A DNA stretch of 64,000 nucleotides. Origin: Profftia sp020342455 (lineage in GTDB: Bacteria > Pseudomonadota > Gammaproteobacteria > Enterobacterales > Enterobacteriaceae). Shown piece by piece: positions 54,611 through 64,000 of the stretch. Position 1 is the first letter of the stretch. Each line of letters opens with the position of its first letter. Location: assembly GCF_020342455.1 (NCBI RefSeq), contig NZ_CP080506.1, positions 930,001 to 994,000 on the forward strand, read 5' to 3'. The notes under the pieces are model-generated. The model was not told the DNA's origin and did no database searches. It saw only the letters and a list, made by a program, of their open reading frames with translations. The translations under genes were made by a program, and so were the position numbers.

Positions 54611-56443
54611 TTATTCAACAGTTACTGATTTTGCTAAATTACGTGGATGATCAATATCTGTTCCTTTAATTAAAGCAACATAGTAAGAAAGGAGCTGTAA
54701 TGGCACGGTATAAAATATTGGTGCAATTATTTCTTCTACATGGGGTAGGGAGATCACACGCATACCTACACTATTATTAAAACCAGCATTAATATCGGCA
54801 AAAATATAAAGCAAACCACTACGAGCACGCACCTCTTCAATATTAGATTTTAATTTTTCTAAAAGTGTATTATTAGGTGCAATAACTACTACTGGCATAT
54901 TAGCATCAATAAGGGCTAATGGTCCATGCTTTAACTCACCTGCAGCATAAGCTTCTGCATGAATATAAGATATTTCTTTTAACTTTAAAGCTCCTTCCAT
55001 TGCAATAGGATACTGATCTCCTCTTCCTATAAATAAAACATGTTGTTTATCCATAAAATCTTCTGCTAGATCTGCAATACCTAGATCCATAGATAGTATT
55101 TGTTCAATACGTTGGGGTAACACTTGTAGCGCTTGAATAATATCTTGTACTATCTGATTGGAAATATTATGCAAACGGCCAATATTTACTACCAATAATA
55201 ATAGTACTGTTAGCTGAGTAGTGAAAGCTTTGGTTGAAGCAACTCCAATTTCGATACCAGCTTTAGTTAAGAGCGCTAAATCAGATTCGCGTAATAATGA
55301 TGAGCTTGCTACATTACATATAGCTAAAGATCCTAGATAACCATTTTTTTTAGATAAACGTAGTGCCGCTAAAGTATCTGCAGTTTCACCAGATTGCGAA
55401 AGTGTAATAATTAAACTATTTTTACGTACTACAGATCTACGATAACGAAATTCAGAAGCAATTTCAACATCACAAGGTAACCCAATAAGAGATTCAAACC
55501 AATAACGAGCTACTATACCTGAGTGATATGAAGTACCACAAGAAATAATCTGTATATGTTCTACTTCAGCTAATATTAAATCTGCTTTTTCACCTAGTTC
55601 ACTTAGATCTACTGATCCATATCTTAATCTATTTTTAAGTGTATTTTTAATTGCTAAGGGCTGTTCGTATATCTCTTTTTGCATATAATGATAGTATACA
55701 CCTTTATCACTAACATCGTATTTTGTATTCAGTTTTATTTCTGTACGTTTAACATCATTCCCGTATTTATCAAATACTTTGATTATATTACAAGTAACTG
55801 AAGCAATGTCACCTTCTTCTAAAAAAATACAATTATTAGTTACTGGTAGCAGAGCTAGTTGATCTGAGGCAATAAAATTTTCATCTATACCACAACCGAT
55901 AACCAACGGACTACCAGAACGTGCAGTAATAAGTAACTCAGGACTATAACTATCCATTACTACGGTACCATATGTACCGCGTAATTGTGAAATGACGCGC
56001 TGAACTACTTCTAACAACGAACCGCCACAATAAAGTTGCTCCCAATGCGTTAGATGAGCAATAACCTCAGTATCTGTTTTAGATATAAAATGATAGCCAC
56101 GTTTTATAAGCATAATACGAAGTGATTCATGATTTTCAATAATACCATTATGTACAACAGCAATATGCTCAGAAACATGCGGGTGTGCATTTTGTTCAGT
56201 AGGTTCTCCGTGAGTTGCCCAGCGAGTATGCGCAATACCGATTCTACCAGTAATTGGATTTTCAATCATCGCATCTTGTAATGCTTGTACTTTACCAACA
56301 CGACGTATACGTTGTATACTACCCTGGTTATCTGTAACTGCCAACCCCGCAGAATCGTAACCACGGTATTCTAAACGATGAAGACTTTCTAATAAAAAGT
56401 TTGTAACGTCATGCCGCGCTACTGCGCCAACAATTCCACACAT
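54611..56443 (-). CDS. glmS: Glutamine--fructose-6-phosphate aminotransferase GlmS
   Basis: Makes glucosamine 6-phosphate from fructose 6-phosphate and glutamine, the entry point to UDP-GlcNAc for peptidoglycan and lipid A. The product is 610 residues (E. coli 609). The N-terminal amidotransferase domain begins MCGIVGAV, with Cys2 as nucleophile. Two SIS isomerase domains follow, including ISCGTSYHSG and the serine-rich SQSGETADT. The C-terminus LAKSVTVE is conserved. glmU lies directly upstream with a 274-base gap, as in the E. coli glmUS operon. Confidence 0.98.
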   Translation of the reverse strand: MCGIVGAVARHDVTNFLLESLHRLEYRGYDSAGLAVTDNQGSIQRIRRVGKVQALQDAMIENPITGRIGIAHTRWATHGEPTEQNAHPHVSEHIAVVHNGIIENHESLRIMLIKRGYHFISKTDTEVIAHLTHWEQLYCGGSLLEVVQRVISQLRGTYGTVVMDSYSPELLITARSGSPLVIGCGIDENFIASDQLALLPVTNNCIFLEEGDIASVTCNIIKVFDKYGNDVKRTEIKLNTKYDVSDKGVYYHYMQKEIYEQPLAIKNTLKNRLRYGSVDLSELGEKADLILAEVEHIQIISCGTSYHSGIVARYWFESLIGLPCDVEIASEFRYRRSVVRKNSLIITLSQSGETADTLAALRLSKKNGYLGSLAICNVASSSLLRESDLALLTKAGIEIGVASTKAFTTQLTVLLLLVVNIGRLHNISNQIVQDIIQALQVLPQRIEQILSMDLGIADLAEDFMDKQHVLFIGRGDQYPIAMEGALKLKEISYIHAEAYAAGELKHGPLALIDANMPVVVIAPNNTLLEKLKSNIEEVRARSGLLYIFADINAGFNNSVGMRVISLPHVEEIIAPIFYTVPLQLLSYYVALIKGTDIDHPRNLAKSVTVE

Positions 56444-56717
56444 AGTGTTTGATTCCTATAATAACAACATAATTTTATTTACTATTATATCAAGCTCTAT
56501 ACGCTTTTATTTTTATGTATACTAATTTTTAGAATATAAAATAATTATTTTATAATTTTTTATTTATTATAAATGATTAATTACCTTATAAATAGGTATA
56601 AATATTATTTTATTTGCAATGCAATACAGCTAATCAAGCTATTTAAATTAAAAATATAAACACAGGCAAAATAAAGTGTTTCCTTTTAAAAAATATTATT
56701 TTATTTATTAACTAGTA

Positions 56718-58085
56718 TTATTTTTTTATTGGGCGCTTCCATGCGGGGACATGCGTTTGTTTAACTCGGCTAATTACTAATTCATTTTTAGCTACATTAT
56801 TAGTTACCGTAGTACCAGCAGCAATAGTAACTCCATTACTAATGGTAACCGGAGCCACTAGCTGTGTATCAGAACCAATAAATACATGATCACCTATAAT
56901 AGTCTTTAATTTATTTGCACCATCATAATTACAAGTAATAGTACCGGCGCCAATATTAACATAATCACCAACTTCAGCATCTCCTAAATAGGAGAGATGA
57001 CCTACTTTAGAGTGATTACCTAAGCGCACTTGTTTCATTTCTACAAAATTACCTACATGTGCCTTTTTAGCAAGATTAGATCCAGGACGCAGATGAGCAA
57101 ATGGCCCGATAGTACACTTAGCTGCTAAAGTTGAGTTTTCAATTATAGTGTAAGAACTAATTACACAGTCATCACCAATAATACAGTCCTTTAAAATACA
57201 ACCAGCCTCAATGTGTACACGATTTCCTAGTCTCACTAAACCTTTAATAATGACATTCACATCAATAAAAATATCACGACCGTGAATTAATGATCCACGT
57301 AAATCAAAACGAGATGGATCGATAAGCATTACCCCCGCTAACATGAGTTTCTGAGCTTGTTCATATTGATACTCACGCTCCAATGCTGATAACTGTAAAC
57401 GGTTATTTACATTCTCAATTTCGCTTAGTCGATAAGGATAAACAGTTTCAATAAGACTACCTTCTTCATGGGCTAAAGAAATAATATCTGTTATGTAATA
57501 TTCTCCTTGTACATTATTCTTATTTAACTTGCTTAACCAACGTTTAAGTTCCCTACTATTAGCAACTAGAATACCAGTATTAACTTCATTAATTTTATGT
57601 TGTTCTGCTGTAGCATCTTTATGTTCAATAATTTTAATTACACGATTATTCTTTCTCAATATACGACCGTATCCTGTGGGATCCATTACCCTAGCTGTAA
57701 GTAGACCAATACCCCTATAGGGCTTTACTGCTAATAAACGCTGTAGAGTTTCTTTGGAAATAAGAGGCACATCACCATACAACATTAAAATATCTTCATT
57801 ACAGGAAAAATTTAGCGCAGCTTGCTGCATAGCATGCCCAGTACCTAGCTGCTCAGCCTGTAATACCCATTTAAGAGGCTGCTTGGATAACTTTTCTCTA
57901 AGTAAACTTCCATAATAACCATAAACTAAATATATACTCTGTGGTTTTAACTGTATAGCAGTATCAATTACGTGCTGAACCATTGGTTTTCCGGCTAAAT
58001 TATGAAGTACTTTAGGCATATCAGAATATATTCTAGTACCCTTACCAGCAGCAAGAATAACAATACTTAAAGCGCTATTAGACAT
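56718..58085 (-). CDS. glmU: Bifunctional GlmU, UDP-GlcNAc synthesis
   Basis: Acetylates glucosamine 1-phosphate and couples it to UTP, giving UDP-GlcNAc. The product is 455 residues (E. coli 456). The pyrophosphorylase domain begins with the nucleotide loop LAAGKGTR at 11-18 and contains YGDVPL. The C-terminal half is a left-handed beta helix of hexapeptide repeats ending in the acetyltransferase region (PFAHLRPGSNL, GNFVEMKQ, NYDGANK). It works with GlmS downstream. In E. coli the atp operon precedes it; here 5 kb of non-coding DNA does. Confidence 0.98.
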   Translation of the reverse strand: MSNSALSIVILAAGKGTRIYSDMPKVLHNLAGKPMVQHVIDTAIQLKPQSIYLVYGYYGSLLREKLSKQPLKWVLQAEQLGTGHAMQQAALNFSCNEDILMLYGDVPLISKETLQRLLAVKPYRGIGLLTARVMDPTGYGRILRKNNRVIKIIEHKDATAEQHKINEVNTGILVANSRELKRWLSKLNKNNVQGEYYITDIISLAHEEGSLIETVYPYRLSEIENVNNRLQLSALEREYQYEQAQKLMLAGVMLIDPSRFDLRGSLIHGRDIFIDVNVIIKGLVRLGNRVHIEAGCILKDCIIGDDCVISSYTIIENSTLAAKCTIGPFAHLRPGSNLAKKAHVGNFVEMKQVRLGNHSKVGHLSYLGDAEVGDYVNIGAGTITCNYDGANKLKTIIGDHVFIGSDTQLVAPVTISNGVTIAAGTTVTNNVAKNELVISRVKQTHVPAWKRPIKK

Positions 58086-61000
58086 AAATAACCTGATTTA
58101 TTCAAATTTAAAAAGTAAGTAATTTTAATCAAAAATATAGTAATTGCATATTCTTATGCATAAAATTTTTTTAAATTACACCAGTTATAATTAATGTTAA
58201 TTAAATAATTAAAATAAATAATCAGCAGAATAAAATATATATACTGATATATAAACCATAAATTTATTGTAAAACGTTTATGGAATGTCTTCAAAATATA
58301 TATTTTATATATCATATTTTTATTATTGATACTATAATTCAAATATAGTTATAATCTCTAATGAGATAAATATACTAAATCAGATATAAGTATTACTATT
58401 AAAAATAACTGTATTAGCAATGTTTATGAAAAATATTATTTTAATAAATATTTGATTATCTTTTAATAACTTCTAATGAATATTATTCTAATATATTATT
58501 AATTCACTCTATTATTGATTATATTGTTCTTGAACAAATGATTTTTACTATATCTAGGTTAATAATTATTGTATAAAATTTAGAGATAAAATAGTTAATA
58601 TAGTCTAAAATATATAAATAATCTAATATTTGCTTATGCATTACAAAATACTTACATATATGTAAAATTTTTATCTATAACAATAAATCATTCTTAACAC
58701 AATAGAATTGATATTACTAAATTATAGTAAAATTAAACCTTACAATCTTTGAATATATATAAATAAAAATACATATCTTCATCTACAGATAATACCATAA
58801 GTTATAATATTTTATTAGAACCGGCATACTATATAGCCATCTATTTTATGATTAATATTATTGATTATGTGTGTTTGCTATTTAAATGATTAAAATACCT
58901 TAATAAAAATCAATAAACTGTTTTTTCTACTAAAAAGTATCAAAAAATGATCCATATAATATTTTATTATATCCTTATATATTAAAAAATAATATTTAAT
59001 TAAAGATAATTGTAAAGTCTAAAGAAAACTATGATATTATCAATATATCCTAACTAAAAATCTTATGTTACAAATCTAAAGGTTTTAAGTAGTAAATTCA
59101 TTATATTATAAGTACTATAATATTTAAGTAATTTAAATTATACTAATTACTAAATCCATATTTAGAAAAATAAGTATACAAAATTTAAGTATTACTTATT
59201 TGTCTAATAAAGAGACACGAGAAATATCATCTAATGATAATTGATTCTATCAATATAGTAACAAAATAAATAAAACCCAAAATTCTATACTACAGTAAAT
59301 ATTCTAAATAATGTATTGTAGTATTATATACAAATAGACTATTAAGTCTTTTCTAGGAAAAAGTAATATATTACGATATAACCTTTCTAACTAATACTAT
59401 TATTTAATACATATATTTTTTATAGGTATAATGAAATATTATTATAAATATTTTAACTATTTAGAAAGATTGATTTTAAATTAATATTTATTATGGTATA
59501 GAGCACTCTTTTTATCTAAAGTAAAATTTACTATAATAGTAATATTATATTCTATATATCGTTCTATTAAACGTAATTCTAATTTATATCTATATAAATA
59601 ATTTATACTAATTAATATAAAGTTTTATATTAATTAGTATTTTTAATCATCATCTTAAATACTTTTATTTACGTAATGGCGTATATGTTTTATTTTTCAT
59701 AAATAGATCAATTAAATGTTAAAAAAAATAATTATAATATTGATTAGATTATGTTTGACATTAAATATAGTTTTTCTATTTAGGAAATAAAACTGGTCAG
59801 TTGGTAAATTACCTTAATAAAAAATTAGTTATACGCCCAACTAAACAAGTATAAATTCATCATATATTACGTAATAATCTATCAATTATTTTTTTAAAAT
59901 TATTAATATATCTTTGCCTCTAACTTTATTTATATAGATAAAATCTATAATTTTACATTGTAGCATCTACACTAGGTAATAATTAATAATATTATTAACT
60001 AATAGAATAAAATACTTATTTTGATTAACTACTAAATTTTAGAAAAATGTATATAATATAAAATATTAATCTGTTGAATCAAATTGTTATTTGTTACGTA
60101 TTTAATACGTACTATGATATAAAAAAGATTTTATTATATATAAAAATTTATTAAATCTAATATAATGATTAATCTGTAACAAAAATATCAGCAGTTAACG
60201 GGATAAGTATATCCTAACAAAAATTATAGATTAAACCTAATTGATTATTATGCAAACAAATATATAAATAATTGTAATTTTGAATATATTTAACGTATAA
60301 GTAAGTAATATAAAATAAAAAACCTTTATACTATTTAAATCTTCATATCTTTAAAGATTTTATTTTGTTAACACAGGATAACACATCTTCTTAATAGAAG
60401 ATAAAAATTTTTATATAAAAATATCTTATCTAGATACTATTTAAAATAGTACTAGATTCATAGCTCTAATAACACCACAATTAAATGTTTACTTATTGCA
60501 ATAATTAAATTTTACTTCATTAATAAGTATTGAATAAAATTCAATTATATATAGATTATAAAAATCTATAACATAAATATAAATTAATAAATTATTAATT
60601 ATATTTTAGTAAATATTTGCATGATATCTTCCATATAATATATACCATATATACTCTTATAGAGTAAATACCTATATAAAACTATAATTAAGTATAGTAG
60701 TTAATGAAAGATTTTATTGCATTAAGTAAGTTTAGTAAAAACAAGATATACTCACATAATAAAATTATGTATAATTTAATAAATTACAATGTATTTTTAT
60801 ATGACCTGCAATTAAAATGTAGACTGTTATAAAAAATATTAATAATGACTAATTACTAATTATTAAATGTTTTCATATTAGAAAATGAATTTTTCTTATT
60901 ATTTAATAATAATACATTTAATTATATAAAATGTAATAATTGATATTTTGCTATTGCAAAATACTTTTTATCTAAATAATAATTCAGTGTTTAAAAACTA

Positions 61001-61726
61001 AAAATAATTATAGATAATCATAATCTAATGATCTATTTATTACGTTTTTAACGTAAGATTAATATCTTATATTATATTAATCAAAGTATTCACTAAATAA
61101 TTATTTTAACATTTATCTGATATCCTATATACAGAATATATAAATATTTTAGATTTTATGGCGAGTTCTACCTATAGTAAATACTTTAATCTCAGATTAA
61201 ATACGTACCTAATAATATTAATAAACTAATTTGGAGTATAATGTATATATTACTTGATTTTAGGTATAAAATAGTATAAAAATTAATAAAATATATATTA
61301 CATATTGTAGTGTAATTTTGTTTTTAATATTATGTACACTGTACATCATGAATATTTATATTTTAGACCAAGACTAACACGTTATACTAATTTCTTTTAT
61401 TTCTTCTAGTTACTAACTACAATTTCTAGTAAATATCTCACACTAAACTCCGAATATAATTTTATTATTTTAGTATATGATTGTACTTTGTATTAGTGTT
61501 ATCCAAATAACATATGAATAGTTTTTTCACTCTATATATATTATTTTTTAATTTTTGTAAAAACTGACTACTACCATATGAGACTATGTAAATTACTTTT
61601 TATATAAAAATGCTCTAAGAAACTAATAAGATACACCTATATATTCAAAATTTTTTTAGTAGTATATAATATTAACTACTCAACTTAGTTTAATTTAAGG
61701 ATTAAATATTGGCAATTTTCCACGTC

Positions 61727-61758
61727 CTATGTTTAATTTTATTGAAAATTAAACATAG
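61727..61758. repeat. Perfect 14-bp inverted repeat with 4-base loop
   Basis: CTATGTTTAATTTT (61727-61740) is the exact reverse complement of 61745-61758, with an ATTG loop. There is no adjacent T-run on either strand. It could be a surviving terminator-type stem from a lost gene. Confidence 0.7.
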
Positions 61759-62156
61759 TCTATGACTATATATAAAATATAACTTAAGATCTATATAGCA
61801 TTAGGAATAATAAAAATATCTTGATAAATAATAACTGCATGTCATGTATAAATACACCAATATTATATAATAAAATTAAAGGCCATTTAAAAGGTTTGTT
61901 ATATAACAAGATAAAATAACCATATCTATTTCTAGTAGCTTATGCATTTTGATAAAATAAAAATCATTTTAATACATACTAGACAAAGGTATGATATATA
62001 CACTTACTGGTACAAGCAGTGTTAACAGGTAATAACTGTAATTATTTAAATAATTTATCTTATACTATTTATTGAATTTAATAAATAACAGTATAACTTA
62101 TACAAAATAAGTTTGTTAGTAACATTATTTAATGTAATACGGTATAAAGATATAGT

Positions 62157-62193
62157 AAAAATAAAAATAAAAATAAAATTAAAAATAAAAATA
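62157..62193. repeat. Low-complexity AAAAAT tandem repeat
   Basis: Several copies of the hexamer AAAAAT with one interruption, typical of replication slippage in AT-rich non-coding DNA. Confidence 0.6.
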
Positions 62194-63244
62194 TAATTCT
62201 TTAATAATATATAATAATGCAAACATATCTCAACCTATTCATGTAAGTATTTTAACTACATTTAGATATTAATACTTACACTTAAATAAAAATTTTTATT
62301 CAACATATTTTATATAAGCTAATTTTGGATGATAATTAAATTGTTATACAAGAGATACAAATAAATATAAATAATAATCATTGTAGCTAATAAATAGTTG
62401 ATTATTAATCATAATAATGAAGGTATACAATAAAAAAAGAATACTTTCTTAAATTTAAAAGAAATCAATTAAAGTTTTTATAGACTATATTAGATAATTT
62501 TTAAAAATATTAAGCTAAATGATGACGTGAAATAATAATATAAAAATAATAAATCATGATTTAATAATGTATTGGATAATAATAATCAATAAACTATATA
62601 ATAGTAGGTATATCTAATAAAAAATAACTACACTAATTAGTGTCGAAAAATAGAAGAATAATGAATATATATAAAATATTATAGAATAAATATTTTATAA
62701 AAATTATGAATTTTAAAACTAACCAAGATTTATACATACAAATATATCATGGTGTGTATTGTATAATATTATCTCAAGAAGATTTTTAATCTTATGTATT
62801 TATAAATAATAATTTATAATATCCTTAATGAATGATACAGTAAAGGTATCAAAGAATTCCTTAATTCATATAAAGTTAAAACAAATTGAAGAATATTTAT
62901 ATAAAAATAATATAAATATATAATTAGAAATATTTATTTATTTAATTTATAAAATAGTTTTATATGCAGTATAAAAACATATGTATTACTTAATCAATCA
63001 GTACTATTTAATTCAAAAATGTAGAGATTCATTTAAAATGTAATCAAATTAATAGGTTTTCTATACAACTTTTAATAAAATTATAAAATTAACAATATAC
63101 TAATTAGTATTATTCGTATTTATTTTAATAATTTTGATAAATTTAATAATAAAAAATAAAAAATAAAAATACAATAAAATAATTAATAATAAAAAAGATC
63201 TGATATCGATTATATCATTTAATTAAGAAAATAATTTTAAGATA

Positions 63245-64000
63245 TTAAAAAATTAATTTTTCAGTTATATTACCTTCATATATTTCTGCTGCTAACCCAA
63301 CCGATTCATAAAAAGTTGGATGAGCATGAATAGTTAATGCGATATCTTCAGCGTCACAACCCATTTCTATAGCTAAACCTATTTCACCTAATAGCTCGCC
63401 ACCATTTGTACCGACAATCGCACCACCTATAATACGATTAGACTTTTTTTCAAAAATTAGCTTTGTTATACCATCGGCACAATCCGAAGAGATAGCACGT
63501 CCGGAAGATGACCAGGGGAAAATAGAAATTTTATAGTTAATACCTTTTGATTTTGCTTCTCTCTCCGTAATACCAACCCACGCAATCTCTGGATCGGTAT
63601 AGGCTATTGCAGGAATCACTCTAGGATCAAAATAATGATCCATACCAGCAATTACTTCAGCAACAATATGTCCTGAATAAATACCTTTATGCGCTAACAT
63701 TGGCTGACCAACAATATCTCCTATAGCAAATATATGTGGTACATTGGTACGTAGTTGTTGATCAACAGGAATAAATCCATGTGCGTCAACTTCAACACAT
63801 GCTTTATTTATATTAAGTAATTTACTATTAGGTATACGACCAATAGTTACTAGAACCGCATTATAACACTGTGGTTTATTAGGTGCTATATCCCCTTCCA
63901 TAGTAACATATATACCATCTTCTTTAGCTTCTACTGCAGTTACTCTTGTTTTTAACATCACGTTTATTTTTTTACTTATACTTCTATTGAGTACCGTTAC
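63245..64000 (-). CDS. lpdA: Dihydrolipoamide dehydrogenase, partial (5' end outside)
   Basis: E3 flavoprotein of the pyruvate and 2-oxoglutarate dehydrogenase complexes, reoxidising dihydrolipoamide with NAD+. Only the C-terminal 251 residues are in the window; the frame runs open to base 64000. Visible are the end of the NAD domain, the FAD-contact segment HIFAIGDIVGQPMLAHKG, and the dimerisation domain with the active-site HAHPTFYESVG (His and Glu of the catalytic pair). The redox disulfide lies in the part outside. The C-terminal tail is a little shorter than in E. coli (NITEKLIF). Confidence 0.96.
   Translation of the reverse strand, partial: VTVLNRSISKKINVMLKTRVTAVEAKEDGIYVTMEGDIAPNKPQCYNAVLVTIGRIPNSKLLNINKACVEVDAHGFIPVDQQLRTNVPHIFAIGDIVGQPMLAHKGIYSGHIVAEVIAGMDHYFDPRVIPAIAYTDPEIAWVGITEREAKSKGINYKISIFPWSSSGRAISSDCADGITKLIFEKKSNRIIGGAIVGTNGGELLGEIGLAIEMGCDAEDIALTIHAHPTFYESVGLAAEIYEGNITEKLIF

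Larger units (their letters stand above)
58086..63244. other. Long non-coding stretch between glmU and lpdA
   Basis: No intact gene on either strand in over 5 kb. In E. coli atpC lies about 350 bases upstream of glmU. Around 58780-58870 the minus strand has phrases vaguely like the middle of AtpC (GYIV, MVLS), but the alignment needs frame jumps and is not convincing. A perfect 14-bp hairpin is at 61727-61758 and a slippage-type AAAAAT repeat at about 62157-62193. Confidence 0.5.

Noticed and set aside
58154..58342. 62-codon minus-strand frame upstream of glmU
   Set aside because: Composition is almost only Ile, Tyr, Asn, Lys and Phe, as expected from random AT-rich DNA; no ribosome binding site.

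Overview
The window is 64 kb of very AT-rich DNA. By summing the intact reading frames I get about 29 kb of coding sequence, roughly 45 % of the window. Every intact gene looks enterobacterial: protein lengths are within a few residues of their Escherichia coli counterparts and catalytic motifs are intact. E. coli gene order survives in blocks (clpP-clpX; glyW-cysT-leuZ tRNAs; rsmH to secA of the dcw cluster; divergent epmB/efp; glmU-glmS). There are no transposons, phages or CRISPR arrays. This fits an obligate insect endosymbiont of the Enterobacterales in mid-decay, still full of eroding pseudogenes. The pattern of peptidoglycan gene loss resembles the gammaproteobacterial partners of mealybug-type nested symbioses, but that is inference and I cannot name the species.

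Layout: 1-4989 empty; clpP and clpX (+); gnd (+); a long eroded stretch with recognisable uvrC and pgsA remnants leading into tRNA-Gly, tRNA-Cys and tRNA-Leu; mfd (-); tRNA-Asn; tmaR/yeeX (-); coaE (+). From 25.1 to 45.7 kb lies the dcw cluster on the minus strand, transcribed rsmH-ftsL-ftsI-(murE remnant)-murF-mraY-(murD remnant)-ftsW-murG-(murC remnant)-(ddlB remnant)-ftsQ-ftsA-ftsZ-lpxC-secA. Then come a secreted phospholipase D-family nuclease, plsC, epmB/efp, glmS and glmU, and the 3' part of lpdA at the right edge.

The main result comes from translating the gaps by hand. The holes in the dcw cluster are not deletions but in-place corpses of murE, murD, murC and ddlB. Each is recognisable by residue-by-residue alignment to my memory of the E. 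coli protein, interrupted by stops and frameshifts. The same cluster keeps murF, mraY, murG, ftsI, ftsW and the divisome intact, and glmS/glmU elsewhere supply UDP-GlcNAc. The cell therefore seems to retain the first (GlmS/GlmU) and last (MurF, MraY, MurG, FtsI, FtsW) steps of peptidoglycan synthesis while having lost the middle ligases here. It must import or borrow those activities, for example from host-encoded genes, a co-symbiont, or salvage ligation.

Other functional points: mfd is intact although uvrC is a remnant; plsC is intact but pgsA is a remnant; lpxC is intact, so lipid A synthesis may persist; secA lacks an upstream secM; EF-P and its aminomutase EpmB are kept as a divergent pair. 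The remaining intergenic DNA is low-complexity AT sequence with a few perfect hairpins.
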